A DNA stretch of 15,177 bases from DATBFX01 sp036558305 (GCA_036558305.1 DATBFX010000535.1:1-15177), one strand, 5' to 3'. Numbered from the stretch's first letter, positions 6,994 to 14,860 are shown. Notes: generated by a model from the letters alone, not told the origin. Made by a program: numbers and translations.

Positions 6994-7022
6994 TTGACAC
7001 CGTAGGGCTCTTCGGAGAGGAT
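6994..7022 (+). promoter_or_regulatory. Candidate promoter of the peptide transporter operon
   Basis: A perfect -35 hexamer TTGACA (6994-6999) is followed after 17 bases by GAGGAT (7017-7022), a poor -10. It is the only TTGACA in the gap and points toward the operon. The weak -10 suggests either an activator-dependent promoter or a chance match. Confidence 0.35.
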
Positions 7023-7162
7023 GCCGCCAACGCGCGGGGGCAAGCCAACGGATGACGGATGTGGCGCACGGGGCGAGGCGCTTCGCGGACGGCGCCCATC
7101 CACCGGCACCGGCGCCGCCCCCGTTTCGGTGTGATTCGCCCGCAGCCAAGGAGGGATGAGCG

Positions 7163-8869
7163 ATGTCGCGAGAGTCGAGCCGGACACCGTCGATCGGCCG
7201 CGAAGTAGACGCGCTGCTGGCCGAGTGGGCGCAGGGACGACTCAGTCGCCGTTCGGTCCTGCGCCGGGCGGCGGCGCTCGGGGTGAGCGTGCCGGCACTG
7301 GCGATGCTCGTCGGCCGCGCCGGACCGGGACGAGCCGCCGCTTCGGTGCTGCGGGCGGCCCAGGAGGACCCGTCGGCCGGGAAACCGGGCGGCACCCTGA
7401 CCGTCGCCACGATCGGCGAAGCACCCCACATGGACGAGCACCAGTCGACGGCCGAGATCATCGCCGTCATCGGCTACTGCATGTACGAGGGGCTCTTCAC
7501 CTACGACGACCAGTACCAACCGATCCCCGAGTTGGTCGACACCTACACGCCGAGCGCCGACGGTTTGACCCACACGATGACCCTGCGCCAGGGTGTGAAG
7601 TTCCACAACGGCGAACCGCTGACCGCCGCCGACGCGATCGCCTCCGTCCAGCGCTGGGGTCGGATCAGCGGCGTCGGCAAGCGGTTGATGGAGAAGACGA
7701 AGGAACTGGCCCAGGTCGACGACCACACGATCGAGTTCCGCCTGACCGAGCCGTACGGCACGATCCTGATCGGTCTGGCCCACAACACCCAGGCCTGCAC
7801 GATCCACCCGAAGTCGGTGCTCGACGCCGCCGGCGACGAACCGATCACCGACCCGACCAAGTACATCGGTACCGGTCCCTACAAACTGGCCGAGTGGCAG
7901 CGCGACGCGGCGATGCGGTTCGAGCGGTTCGCCGACTACCAGTCGCCGCCGGGCGACAAACCGGTCGGCTACGGCGGCAAGAAGTACGCCTACGCCGACA
8001 AGATCGAATTCATCCCGGTGCCGGACGAGGCGGCGCGCGTGGCCGGGCTCCAGGCCGGCGACTACCACCTGGCGCTCGACGTCGGGAACGACCAGTACGA
8101 CGTGCTCAAGGACACGCAGGGTGTCGTCGCCGAGATCCTGACGCCGACCAACTGGGACGTCTTCTTCCTCAACTGGAAGTCGCCGATGATGGGCAACCTG
8201 GCGATGCGGCAGGCGGTCCAGGCGGCCTTCGACCACAAACCGATGCTGCAATCGGGACGCGGCGGCGACGAGTTCATCCGGCTCGATCCGGGGCTGATGA
8301 TGAAGCAGACGCCGTGGTACACGACGGCCGGGCAGGAGTACTACAACATGAACAAACCGGACCTGGCCAAGCAGAAACTGCAGGAGGCGGGCTACGACGG
8401 CACGCCGCTGCGGTTCATGACGACCCAGGAGTACTCCTACATGTACGGCGAGTCGATCGTCGCCAAGCAGCAGTTGGAAGCGGTCGGGATCACGGTCGAC
8501 CTCCAGGTGATCGACTGGGCGACGGTGCTGGAGCGGCGGGCCAAACCGGAAGAGTGGGACATGTTCTCGACCGGGCACGGCTTCGTTCCCGACCCGAGCC
8601 AGATCTCCTACGTCGGCCAGATGAACCAGTACCCCGGCTGGTGGAGTTCGGAGAGCAGTCTCGCCCTGGCCGCGCAACTGCTGGCCGAGTCCGACTTCGA
8701 CACCCGCAAAGGGATCTGGGACAAGATCCAACTGGCCGCCTACACCGAAATCCCGGCGATCAAGATCGGCGATTCCAGCAACTGCTCCTTCCGCTCCGAC
8801 AAAGTCGGCGGTTGGGACCCGCAATTCGAACGCGGCGTCAAGTACTGGAATTTGTGGCTGAACGAGTGA
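7163..8869 (+). CDS. ABC transporter substrate-binding protein, family 5 (peptide/nickel type), Tat-exported
   Basis: The 568-residue protein is an extracytoplasmic binding protein of the DppA/OppA type, which captures peptides or similar ligands and delivers them to the membrane permeases. The N-terminus has a twin-arginine signal, SRRSVL (28-33), followed by a hydrophobic stretch to about residue 50. The mature domain shows the family hallmark DGLTHTMTLRQGVKFHNGEP and the usual length. The start is set by AAGGAGGG 7 bases upstream; another ATG at 7156 is out of frame. It is the first gene of an operon with two permeases and a dipeptidase. A 20-base-pair hairpin follows one base after the stop and may stabilise its transcript relative to the permeases (inference). 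The true ligand cannot be read from sequence, though the dipeptidase hints at short peptides. Confidence 0.93.
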   Translation: MSRESSRTPSIGREVDALLAEWAQGRLSRRSVLRRAAALGVSVPALAMLVGRAGPGRAAASVLRAAQEDPSAGKPGGTLTVATIGEAPHMDEHQSTAEIIAVIGYCMYEGLFTYDDQYQPIPELVDTYTPSADGLTHTMTLRQGVKFHNGEPLTAADAIASVQRWGRISGVGKRLMEKTKELAQVDDHTIEFRLTEPYGTILIGLAHNTQACTIHPKSVLDAAGDEPITDPTKYIGTGPYKLAEWQRDAAMRFERFADYQSPPGDKPVGYGGKKYAYADKIEFIPVPDEAARVAGLQAGDYHLALDVGNDQYDVLKDTQGVVAEILTPTNWDVFFLNWKSPMMGNLAMRQAVQAAFDHKPMLQSGRGGDEFIRLDPGLMMKQTPWYTTAGQEYYNMNKPDLAKQKLQEAGYDGTPLRFMTTQEYSYMYGESIVAKQQLEAVGITVDLQVIDWATVLERRAKPEEWDMFSTGHGFVPDPSQISYVGQMNQYPGWWSSESSLALAAQLLAESDFDTRKGIWDKIQLAAYTEIPAIKIGDSSNCSFRSDKVGGWDPQFERGVKYWNLWLNE

Positions 8870-8870
8870 C

Positions 8871-8927
8871 AAGTGGCAAGTGGCAAGTGGTAACGACTCT
8901 AAACTTGCCACTTGCCACTTGCCACTT
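8871..8927. repeat. Perfect 20-base-pair hairpin of AAGTGGC units between binding protein and permease
   Basis: The arms 8871-8890 and 8908-8927 are perfect reverse complements around a 17-base loop. The left arm is nearly three tandem copies of AAGTGGC, and the right arm repeats TTGCCAC. It starts one base after the binding-protein stop codon and fills most of the gap to the permease start. It has no U-run, so it is more likely an RNA stability or processing element or a small mobile palindrome than a full terminator. Confidence 0.92.
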
Positions 8928-8940
8928 CGTTCTGACGACT

Positions 8941-9891
8941 ATGGCCGCGTACATCCTTCGCCGCCTCGTGCTGCTGGTGCCCGTGATTTTGGTCGTCGGG
9001 GTGGTGGTGTTTGCGCTGGTTCACCTGACGCCGGGGGATCCGGCGGCGGTGATCCTGGGTGACCGGGCCACGCCGGAGCAGATCGCGCACTTGCGGGACG
9101 AATTGGGATTGAACGATCCGCTGCCGGTGCAGTTCGTCCGGTGGTTCGGGGGGGTGCTGCGGTTCGACTTTGGGAACTCGATTTTCCTCGGCGAGCCGGT
9201 GACGCGTGCCCTCCTCGACCGGGCGCAACCGACGATCCTGCTGACGGTCTACGCGCTCTGCTTTCAGGTCGTGATCGGGGTGCCGGCCGGGGTGCTGGCG
9301 GCGATCCGGCACAACTCGCTGCTCGATCGGTTCCTGACGGTGGTGGCGATCTCCGGGGCGACGGTGCCGACGTTTTTCCTCGGCATCCTGCTGATCCTCC
9401 TGTTCGCCGTCCGGTTGCGCTGGTTGCCGTCGGGCGGCTACGTGCCGCTGACGGAGGACCCGGTCGCCCACGTCAAGGCGATGGTGTTGCCCGCGTTCGC
9501 GCTGGGGTTCTCGTCGGCCGGGTTGCTGGCGCGGTTGGTCCGCTCGTCGATGCTCGACGTGTTGCGGGAGGACTACGTGCGGACCGCGTTCGCCAAGGGG
9601 TTGCCGGAGCGGTTCGTGGTCGTTCGCCATGCGTTGCGCAATGCGTTGATTCCGGCGCTGACGGTGATCGGGACGTCGGTCGGGGCGTTGCTCGGCGGGG
9701 CGGTGGTGACGGAGACGGTCTTCACCATTCCCGGTATGGGGCGGCTCGTGGTCCAGAGTATCGCCCGGCGCGACTACCCGATCATCCAGGGTGCGGTGAT
9801 GACGATCGCGCTGACCTACGTGCTCGTCAACTTGCTGGTCGATATCCTTTATGTCTACGCCGATCCGCGCATCCGCCTCGGGAGCGACTGA
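8941..9891 (+). CDS. Peptide-type ABC transporter permease (DppB/OppB family)
   Basis: The 316-residue inner-membrane permease starts with the typical YILRRL and a first helix leading into HLTPGDPA. About six membrane helices follow, with the cytoplasmic EAA loop at roughly 211-232 (DYVRTAFAKG, then RHALRNALIPALT), which contacts the ATPase. It forms the channel with the DppC-type permease that overlaps it by one base. The ATG at 8941 gives the normal family N-terminus, but no clear Shine-Dalgarno precedes it; the hairpin at 8871-8927 occupies that space. Translation may be weak or depend on the structure. The frame stays open far upstream through the binding-protein gene, but that part is an artefact. 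Confidence 0.93.
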   Translation: MAAYILRRLVLLVPVILVVGVVVFALVHLTPGDPAAVILGDRATPEQIAHLRDELGLNDPLPVQFVRWFGGVLRFDFGNSIFLGEPVTRALLDRAQPTILLTVYALCFQVVIGVPAGVLAAIRHNSLLDRFLTVVAISGATVPTFFLGILLILLFAVRLRWLPSGGYVPLTEDPVAHVKAMVLPAFALGFSSAGLLARLVRSSMLDVLREDYVRTAFAKGLPERFVVVRHALRNALIPALTVIGTSVGALLGGAVVTETVFTIPGMGRLVVQSIARRDYPIIQGAVMTIALTYVLVNLLVDILYVYADPRIRLGSD

Positions 9892-10787
9892 TGGCGAGCA
9901 GCGCCGCCATCGGCGGCACCGTCGCGACGCGCCTGCGCGGCGAACCGGTCGCCCGGCGCTGGCCGTGGGTGCGGACGCTGCTCTCCAATCCGGCGGCGGT
10001 CGTGAGCGCGGTGATCCTGAGCCTGGCGATCCTGGCGTCCGCCTTCGCTCCCCTCTTGACGTCGTACGATCCGACGTTTCTCGATCCGGGTGTCCGGTTG
10101 CAGGGACCGTCCGGCGATCACCTGTTGGGGACCGACGACCGGGGACGCGACGTCTTCAGCCGGGTCGTCTACGGTGGGCGCGTTTCGCTCCTGATCGGGG
10201 CGAGCGTGGCGATTGCCGCCGCCGCGTTCGGATCGGTGCTCGGGTTGGTTTCCGGGTATTACCCGCGGCTGGACACGCCGATCATGCGGACGCTCGACGG
10301 GTTGATGGCCTTCCCGAGCATCCTGCTCGCGATCGCGATCATGGCGAGTCTGGGTCCGTCCGCCTTCAACGTCTGGATTTCGCTCGTCGTCGTCTACACG
10401 CCGACGGTGGCGCGGCTGGTCCGCTCGACGACGCTGGTCACCAAGCAGCAACCGTTCGTCGAATCGGCGCGCTCGATCGGGATGCGCGACCGCGCGATCC
10501 TGTTGCGGTACGTCTTTCCCAACGGGCTCTCGCCGCTGATCGTCCAATGCACCTTCATCGTCGCCTTTGCGATCATCTCGGAGGCATCGCTCTCGTTCCT
10601 CGGCGCCGGGGTCGACCCGGAAACCCCGACCTGGGGCAACATGCTGCGCGACGGGCAACGGGTCCTCCAACGCGCCTGGTGGTTGTCGATCTTCCCTGGC
10701 TGTGCGTTGGTCTTGACGGTGTTAACCCTGAACCTACTCGGGGATGGTTTGCGGGACGCGCTCGACCCGCGAGCGCGCAGACGATAG
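9891..10787 (+). CDS. Peptide-type ABC transporter permease (DppC/OppC family)
   Basis: The 298-residue inner-membrane permease has the usual N-terminal helix (NPAAVVSAVILSLAILASAF), the periplasmic segment HLLGTDDRGRDVFSRVVYGG typical of DppC, and about six helices. The EAA loop reads FVESARSIGMRDRAILLRYV, then FPNGLSPLIVQ. Its ATG overlaps the DppB-type stop as TGATG, with GGAG 6 bases upstream, so the pair is translationally coupled. The TAG stop (10785-10787) runs straight into the hairpin at 10786-10859. No ATPase gene (DppD/DppF type) follows, so the energy-coupling subunits must come from elsewhere. Confidence 0.93.
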   Translation: MASSAAIGGTVATRLRGEPVARRWPWVRTLLSNPAAVVSAVILSLAILASAFAPLLTSYDPTFLDPGVRLQGPSGDHLLGTDDRGRDVFSRVVYGGRVSLLIGASVAIAAAAFGSVLGLVSGYYPRLDTPIMRTLDGLMAFPSILLAIAIMASLGPSAFNVWISLVVVYTPTVARLVRSTTLVTKQQPFVESARSIGMRDRAILLRYVFPNGLSPLIVQCTFIVAFAIISEASLSFLGAGVDPETPTWGNMLRDGQRVLQRAWWLSIFPGCALVLTVLTLNLLGDGLRDALDPRARRR

Positions 10788-10859
10788 GCGGCAAGGCGGC
10801 AAGGCGGCAAGGCGGCAAGAGAATAACGGACCGTCTTTCTCCTTGCCGCCTTGCCGCCT
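10786..10859. repeat. Hairpin of GGCGGCAA units between permease and dipeptidase
   Basis: Four tandem copies of GGCGGCAA (10787-10818) are answered by two inverted copies (TTGCCGCC, 10843-10858). The last two left copies pair perfectly with them over 16 bases. The stem continues with GAGAA/TTCTC and a small ACGGACCGT palindrome at the tip. The two extra left copies allow alternative pairing registers, suggesting unit gain or loss. It overlaps the permease stop codon and ends 2 bases before the dipeptidase ribosome binding site. Confidence 0.9.
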
Positions 10860-10872
10860 CAAAGGAGGACCT

Positions 10873-11940
10873 ATGCTCGTCGTCGATGCGCACCTCGATT
10901 TGGCGATGAATGCGTTGATGTGGAATCGGGATTTGGCGCTCAGCGCGCACGAGACGCGGGAGATCGAGCGGGCGGCCGGGATGACGGCGAAGGGGCGGTG
11001 CGCCGGGACGGTGGGATTTCCCGATTTTCGGGCGGGCGAGATCGGGTTGGTCTTCGCGACGGTGATCGCGCGGAAGAACCACGGGCAGAACAGCGACATC
11101 GATTTTCGGACGCAGGAGATCGCCTACGCCCAGGCGCAGGGGCAACTCGCGCTCTACCGGGAGTTGGCGCGGCAGGGGCTGATCCGGCTGATCCGTAGCC
11201 GCGGCGATCTCGCCGCGTGGCGAGCGGGCTGGGAAGCGGACCCCGCCGGTGCGCCGTTCGGTTTCGTCCTCTTGATGGAAGGGGCGGACCCGATCGTCGA
11301 GCCGGAGCAGGCGCGGTTGTGGTGGGACGACGGGTTGCGGATGGTCGGGCTCGCCCACTACGGGCCGAGTTCCTACGCCTTCGGCACCGGGAGCGCCGGG
11401 CCGCTGACGGCGAAGGGGCGCGAGCTGCTGCGGGTGATGGACGAGGTCGGGTTGATCCTCGACGTCTCGCACCTGACCGACGAGAGTTTCCACGAGTCGC
11501 TGGATCGGTTCCGAGGTCCGGTGATGGCGAGTCATTCCAACTGCCGCGCCCTCGTCCCCGGCGACCGGCAACTCGACGACGCGATGATTCGGCGGATGAT
11601 CGAGCGGGACGGGGTGATCGGCGCGGTGATGGATGCCTGGATGCTGGAACCGAACTGGGTTCGGAACGTCACGACCAACGAGCGGGTCACCCTCGCCAAC
11701 GTCGTCGACCAGATCGACCACGTTTGCCAACTCGCCGGCAACGCCCGCCACGCCGCGATCGGCACCGACCTCGACGGCGGCTACGGGACGGAGCAAACAC
11801 CCAACGACCTCGACACCATCGCGGATGTTCAGAAGATTGCGGAATTGCTGCGCGGGCGCGGGTATGGTGAAGACGATATTCAGGGAATCATGCACGGGAA
11901 TTGGTTGCGGTTTTTGGCGGGGGCGCTTCCACAGGGATAG
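10873..11940 (+). CDS. M19 family membrane (renal-type) dipeptidase
   Basis: The 355-residue zinc hydrolase should cleave dipeptides. The metal-site residues of the renal dipeptidase family are present at matching spacing: His7 and Asp9 (DAHLDL), Glu136 (LMEGADP), His200 (DVSHLTDES), His221 (ASHSN) and Asp299 (GTDLDGG). No signal peptide is visible, so it probably acts in the cytoplasm. AAGGAGG lies 4 bases before the ATG. As the last gene of the ABC operon it likely splits imported peptides, possibly D-amino-acid or modified dipeptides, which this family tolerates (inference). The upstream hairpin could set its expression apart from the permeases. Confidence 0.92.
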   Translation: MLVVDAHLDLAMNALMWNRDLALSAHETREIERAAGMTAKGRCAGTVGFPDFRAGEIGLVFATVIARKNHGQNSDIDFRTQEIAYAQAQGQLALYRELARQGLIRLIRSRGDLAAWRAGWEADPAGAPFGFVLLMEGADPIVEPEQARLWWDDGLRMVGLAHYGPSSYAFGTGSAGPLTAKGRELLRVMDEVGLILDVSHLTDESFHESLDRFRGPVMASHSNCRALVPGDRQLDDAMIRRMIERDGVIGAVMDAWMLEPNWVRNVTTNERVTLANVVDQIDHVCQLAGNARHAAIGTDLDGGYGTEQTPNDLDTIADVQKIAELLRGRGYGEDDIQGIMHGNWLRFLAGALPQG

Positions 11941-11952
11941 GCGGCGTTTTTC

Positions 11953-12036
11953 GTAGGGGCGGACCTCCGTGTCCGCCCGGCTCCCCAAGCCAATCGCGAC
12001 CTCTTGAGCCGGGCGGACACGGAGGTCCGCCCCTAC
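11953..12036. repeat. 31-base-pair perfect inverted repeat with GTAG...CTAC ends
   Basis: The arms 11953-11983 and 12006-12036 are perfect reverse complements around a 22-base loop. Each arm holds its own smaller palindrome (GGGCGGAC and GTCCGCCC), so the element can fold as one long hairpin or two small ones. The ends are GTAG and CTAC. It lies between two convergent genes; on the minus strand its TAG is the stop codon of the MFS gene ending at 12033. It may work as a bidirectional transcript end, and looks like a small palindromic mobile element. Confidence 0.93.
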
Positions 12037-13292
12037 AGCGTTCCGGCACGGGTCCCTTCAACCGGAACCGTTGCCTTTTGCGTGCGCCGCAATGCCCACG
12101 CCCCGTACCCGGAGGCCAGGACCGCAGCCATGCCGCCGACGGCGAGGCCCCAGCGCGGGCCGGCGTGCTGGCCGATCCAGCCGATGATCGGGCCGCCGAT
12201 CGGGGTGGAACCGAGGAAGGCCATCGTCCAGAGGGCCATGACGCGACCGCGCATCTCGGGGGCGCTCGCCAGTTGGACGGTGACGTTGCCGAGGGCGGTG
12301 AAGGTGATCGAGAAAAAGCCGACCAAGACGAACGCGGCCATGGCAAACGGTAGCGTCGGCGCCAGGGCGGCGATCAGGTCGGTCAGCCCGAAGAGGAAGG
12401 CGGCGAGCAGGAGCATCGAGGTCGTGGTCTGTCGCTTCCGGCTCGCCGTGACGATGCCGCCGACGACGGCGCCCGCGCCCATCGATGCGGTCAGCAGCGC
12501 ATAACCGCTGGCGCCCTTGCCGAACGTAAATTCCGCGAAAAGCGGGAGAATGACCGTGAACTCGTAGGTGAAGGTGCCGATGATCGCCATCATCAGGAGG
12601 GTGTTGCGCAGCATCGGCATCGAACGGACGTAGCGGAATCCCTCCAGGAACTGCCCTTTGGCGCGCGCCATCCGCGGCGCGGGTTGGAGTTCGCCGGCCC
12701 GCATCCGGTGGAGCACCGCCACCACCGCGAAGTACGAGACCCCGTTGACGAGGAAGCAGGCGGCGAGTCCGACCAGGGCGACGAGCGCGCCGGCGATCGA
12801 CGGACCGATCACCCGCGCCAGGTTGATCTCGGTCGAATTGAGCGAGACGGCGTTGGTCAACGAGTCCTTGCCGACCATCTCCAGCACGAACGTCTGCCGC
12901 GTCGGGTTATCGACGGTGTTGATCAGACCGAGCCCGATCGCGAGGATGTAGACCATCCAGATGCGGATGGCGTCGGTGGCGACGAGGAGACCGAGGATCA
13001 GCGCCTGGGTTCCGGCCGCGGTCTGGGTGGCGTAGAGGATCTGGCGCTTCGGAAAACGATCGGCGATCACCCCTCCCAACGGGGCGAAAAACAGGATCGG
13101 CAGCGTCTGCAACGCCGTCACCAGCCCGAGCGCGGTGCCGGACCCGGTGAGGCGAAGGACGAGCAGTCCCTGCCCGATCGTCTGCATCCAGGTCCCGGAC
13201 TGCGAGATGCCCTGACCGATGAAGTACAACCGGTAATTCCGGATGCGAAGCGACGAGAAGGTCTGACGTCCGAATTGACGGACAGCTTCCAT
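12033..13292 (-). CDS. MFS exporter, EntS-like (transmembrane secretion effector family)
   Basis: The 419-residue protein has about 12 membrane helices and the layout of EntS/MFS_3 exporters. The N-terminal LRIRNYRLYFIGQGISQSG and the MFS motif-A-like GGVIADRFPKRQIL (about 73-86) are characteristic. Such proteins use the proton gradient to export siderophores, drugs or other small molecules; the substrate cannot be told. The ATG at 13292 is chosen for the AGGG 5 bases upstream and the family-like N-terminus; in-frame ATGs at 13316 and 13349 are alternatives. Its TAG stop lies inside the repeat at 11953-12036. It is divergent from a second MFS gene, and the two may work together or share regulation. 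Confidence 0.87.
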   Translation of the reverse strand: MEAVRQFGRQTFSSLRIRNYRLYFIGQGISQSGTWMQTIGQGLLVLRLTGSGTALGLVTALQTLPILFFAPLGGVIADRFPKRQILYATQTAAGTQALILGLLVATDAIRIWMVYILAIGLGLINTVDNPTRQTFVLEMVGKDSLTNAVSLNSTEINLARVIGPSIAGALVALVGLAACFLVNGVSYFAVVAVLHRMRAGELQPAPRMARAKGQFLEGFRYVRSMPMLRNTLLMMAIIGTFTYEFTVILPLFAEFTFGKGASGYALLTASMGAGAVVGGIVTASRKRQTTTSMLLLAAFLFGLTDLIAALAPTLPFAMAAFVLVGFFSITFTALGNVTVQLASAPEMRGRVMALWTMAFLGSTPIGGPIIGWIGQHAGPRWGLAVGGMAAVLASGYGAWALRRTQKATVPVEGTRAGTL

Positions 13293-13417
13293 GGTCACCC
13301 TTGGGGCATGATGCATGCCGTTGCGGTCGGGACGGCGTGCGTTTCGCACCGCGGCACAGATCGGCCGTGTGCGACCATACGCGACCGATTGTCGCCGATC
13401 GGCGGCGGGAGCGGGGA
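13293..13417. promoter_or_regulatory. Divergent promoter region of the two MFS genes, with a small palindrome
   Basis: The 125-base gap must hold promoters for both genes. GGCAT (13305-13309) and ATGCC (13315-13319) form an inverted repeat around 5 bases, a possible operator close to the minus-strand start. GGGAG (13407-13411) is the ribosome binding site of the plus-strand gene. I see no convincing -10/-35 pair. Confidence 0.35.
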
Positions 13418-14767
13418 ATGGGCGCGGCGGTAAGGGACTCCGAGACCGCGACGGAGCGGTTGCTCATCAACCGCAATTTCGCCCTGCTCTGGGCCGGGCA
13501 GACGTTGTCGGTCTTGGGCGACTTCGTCTTCCAGACGACACTCGTTGTCTGGATCGCGTCCGAACTCGCGCCCGATCGTTCGTGGACTCCGCTGGCGGTG
13601 AGCGGACTCCTCGTCGCCTCGACCGCGCCGATCCTGCTGATCGGCCCGGTCGCCGGGGTCCTCGTCGACCGGTGGCGGGACAAGCGCGCGGTCATGGTCC
13701 GGGCGAATCTGGCGAGCGCACTCCTGGTGTTGGCACTGGTTCCGGCCACCGATCTGGTGCGGATGCCGGGAATTGGCGGTTCCCTGCCGCTGGCCTGGCA
13801 ACTCGGCGCCATCTTCGCCGTCGTGTTCGCCGTCAACGTCGTCGGTCAATTCTTCGGCCCGGCCGCGGCGGTGACCCTCCGCGACGTCGTCCCGGAGTCC
13901 GACATCGCCAGGGCGACCAGCCGCAACCAAACCTCGACCAGTCTTGCGCTGCTGGTGGGTCCGCCGTTGGCCGCACCTCTCCTCTTCGCCTTCGGTGCGC
14001 AGTGGGCCCTGCTGATCAACGCCGGCAGTTTCCTGGTCGCGATGCTGACGGCGCACGCGCTGAGGCTGCCGGCGAGTTCGGAGCAGCCAATCGCCGCGGC
14101 GGCGGAGCAGAAGTTCTTGTCCGCATTCATGGAGGGTCTGCGCTTTTTCCGGCGCTCGCGGACGTTGGTGGTGCTGGCGGTCTCGATCGTGATCGTCGTC
14201 TTCGGCGTCGGCGCCCTCAACACCCTCGACGTCTTTTTCGTGACCCGGAACCTGGGCGCGTCCGCGACGTACTACGGCGTACTCGGCGCCGCGGAGGGGT
14301 GCGGGATGCTCCTCGGCTCGGTCCTGGCAGGAATGGTCGCCGAGCGGGTTCGGCTGGAGCGGATGATCTGGGGATCGCTGGCGTTGGGCGGTCTAATCAT
14401 CATCGTCTACGCGCGGACGACGAGTCTCGTGTCCGGCGCGCTCGCGATCTTCCTCCTGGGCCTGGTGATTCCGGCGGTCAACGTTTCGATCGGTCCGCTC
14501 ATGCTGCGGGTGACGCCGCGGGAGTTCGTCGGTCGGGTTTCGGCGACGATCCGGCCGCTCCAGAACGCGTCGTCGATCCTCGGCATGCTCCTCGCCGGCG
14601 CCCTCTACGGGACGTCGTTCCGCGGCTTCGGGGGGCGGGTCCTGGGCGTACAGGTCGGGCCGCTCGACACGATCTTCACCGGCGTCGGTTTGTTGTGTTT
14701 GATCGGCGCCGCGTTTGCGAGGGCCAATCTGGACTGCGACCGAGGCGCGCACGCCGCCTCCGGGTAG
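13418..14767 (+). CDS. MFS exporter, EntS/macrolide-efflux-like
   Basis: The 449-residue protein has about 12 membrane helices. The N-terminal LLINRNFALLWAGQTLSVLGD and motif A-like GVLVDRWRDKRAVM (about 80-93) place it with EntS/MefA-type exporters, which expel small molecules by proton exchange. The ATG at 13418 has GGGAG 6 bases upstream and gives the normal short N-terminus; the frame is open to 13301, but that part does not look like the family. The TAG stop at 14765-14767 is part of the palindromic element at 14764-14860, and the last dozen residues (DCDRGAHAASG) look like a read-in tail. Substrate unknown. Confidence 0.88.
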   Translation: MGAAVRDSETATERLLINRNFALLWAGQTLSVLGDFVFQTTLVVWIASELAPDRSWTPLAVSGLLVASTAPILLIGPVAGVLVDRWRDKRAVMVRANLASALLVLALVPATDLVRMPGIGGSLPLAWQLGAIFAVVFAVNVVGQFFGPAAAVTLRDVVPESDIARATSRNQTSTSLALLVGPPLAAPLLFAFGAQWALLINAGSFLVAMLTAHALRLPASSEQPIAAAAEQKFLSAFMEGLRFFRRSRTLVVLAVSIVIVVFGVGALNTLDVFFVTRNLGASATYYGVLGAAEGCGMLLGSVLAGMVAERVRLERMIWGSLALGGLIIIVYARTTSLVSGALAIFLLGLVIPAVNVSIGPLMLRVTPREFVGRVSATIRPLQNASSILGMLLAGALYGTSFRGFGGRVLGVQVGPLDTIFTGVGLLCLIGAAFARANLDCDRGAHAASG

Positions 14768-14860
14768 GGGAGGGCCCTGTGCCCTCCGCGCTCGTGGGCG
14801 CCGTGTCCAACGTGGAAAAACGTCCTCATCGACGCGGGAGGGCACAGGGCCCTCCCCTAC
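14764..14860. repeat. Inverted repeat with GTAG...CTAC ends after the second MFS gene
   Basis: The 24-base arms 14764-14787 and 14837-14860 are perfect reverse complements. The pairing goes on with GCG/CGC after one bulged G. Each arm contains its own palindrome (GGAGGGC and GCCCTCC). The architecture and the GTAGGGG/CCCCTAC ends match the element at 11953-12036, but the inner sequence differs, so the two look like relatives of one family. The left end supplies the MFS stop codon. Confidence 0.92.

Larger units (their letters stand above)
6858..7162. other. Divergent intergenic region between the second regulator and the peptide transporter operon
   Basis: This 305-base gap holds the regulator promoter block (6885-6924), the palindrome at 6866-6879, and a candidate promoter for the transporter operon (6994-7022). 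The tandem 10-mers GATTTGTGCA and GATTTGACAC (6981-7000) overlap that -35. The stretch from about 7030 to 7140 holds nothing I can identify. AAGGAGGG at 7148-7155 is the ribosome binding site of the binding protein. Confidence 0.6.

Noticed and set aside
6858..7187. N-terminal extension of the second regulator to 7187
   Set aside because: The paralog starts at the equivalent of 6857, a ribosome binding site precedes that ATG, and the extension would overlap the divergent binding protein.
8871..8927. CRISPR-like array
   Set aside because: The 7-base units are contiguous with no spacers, and the other arm is an inverted copy, so it is a hairpin.
7156..8940. Open frame joined to the DppB-type permease through the binding-protein gene
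   Set aside because: The upstream 595 codons are a shadow frame of the binding protein; the permease family N-terminus begins at 8941.
11953..12036. Insertion sequence with target duplication
   Set aside because: There is no transposase gene, and the bases flanking the ends show no convincing direct repeat. It is described as a palindromic repeat only.
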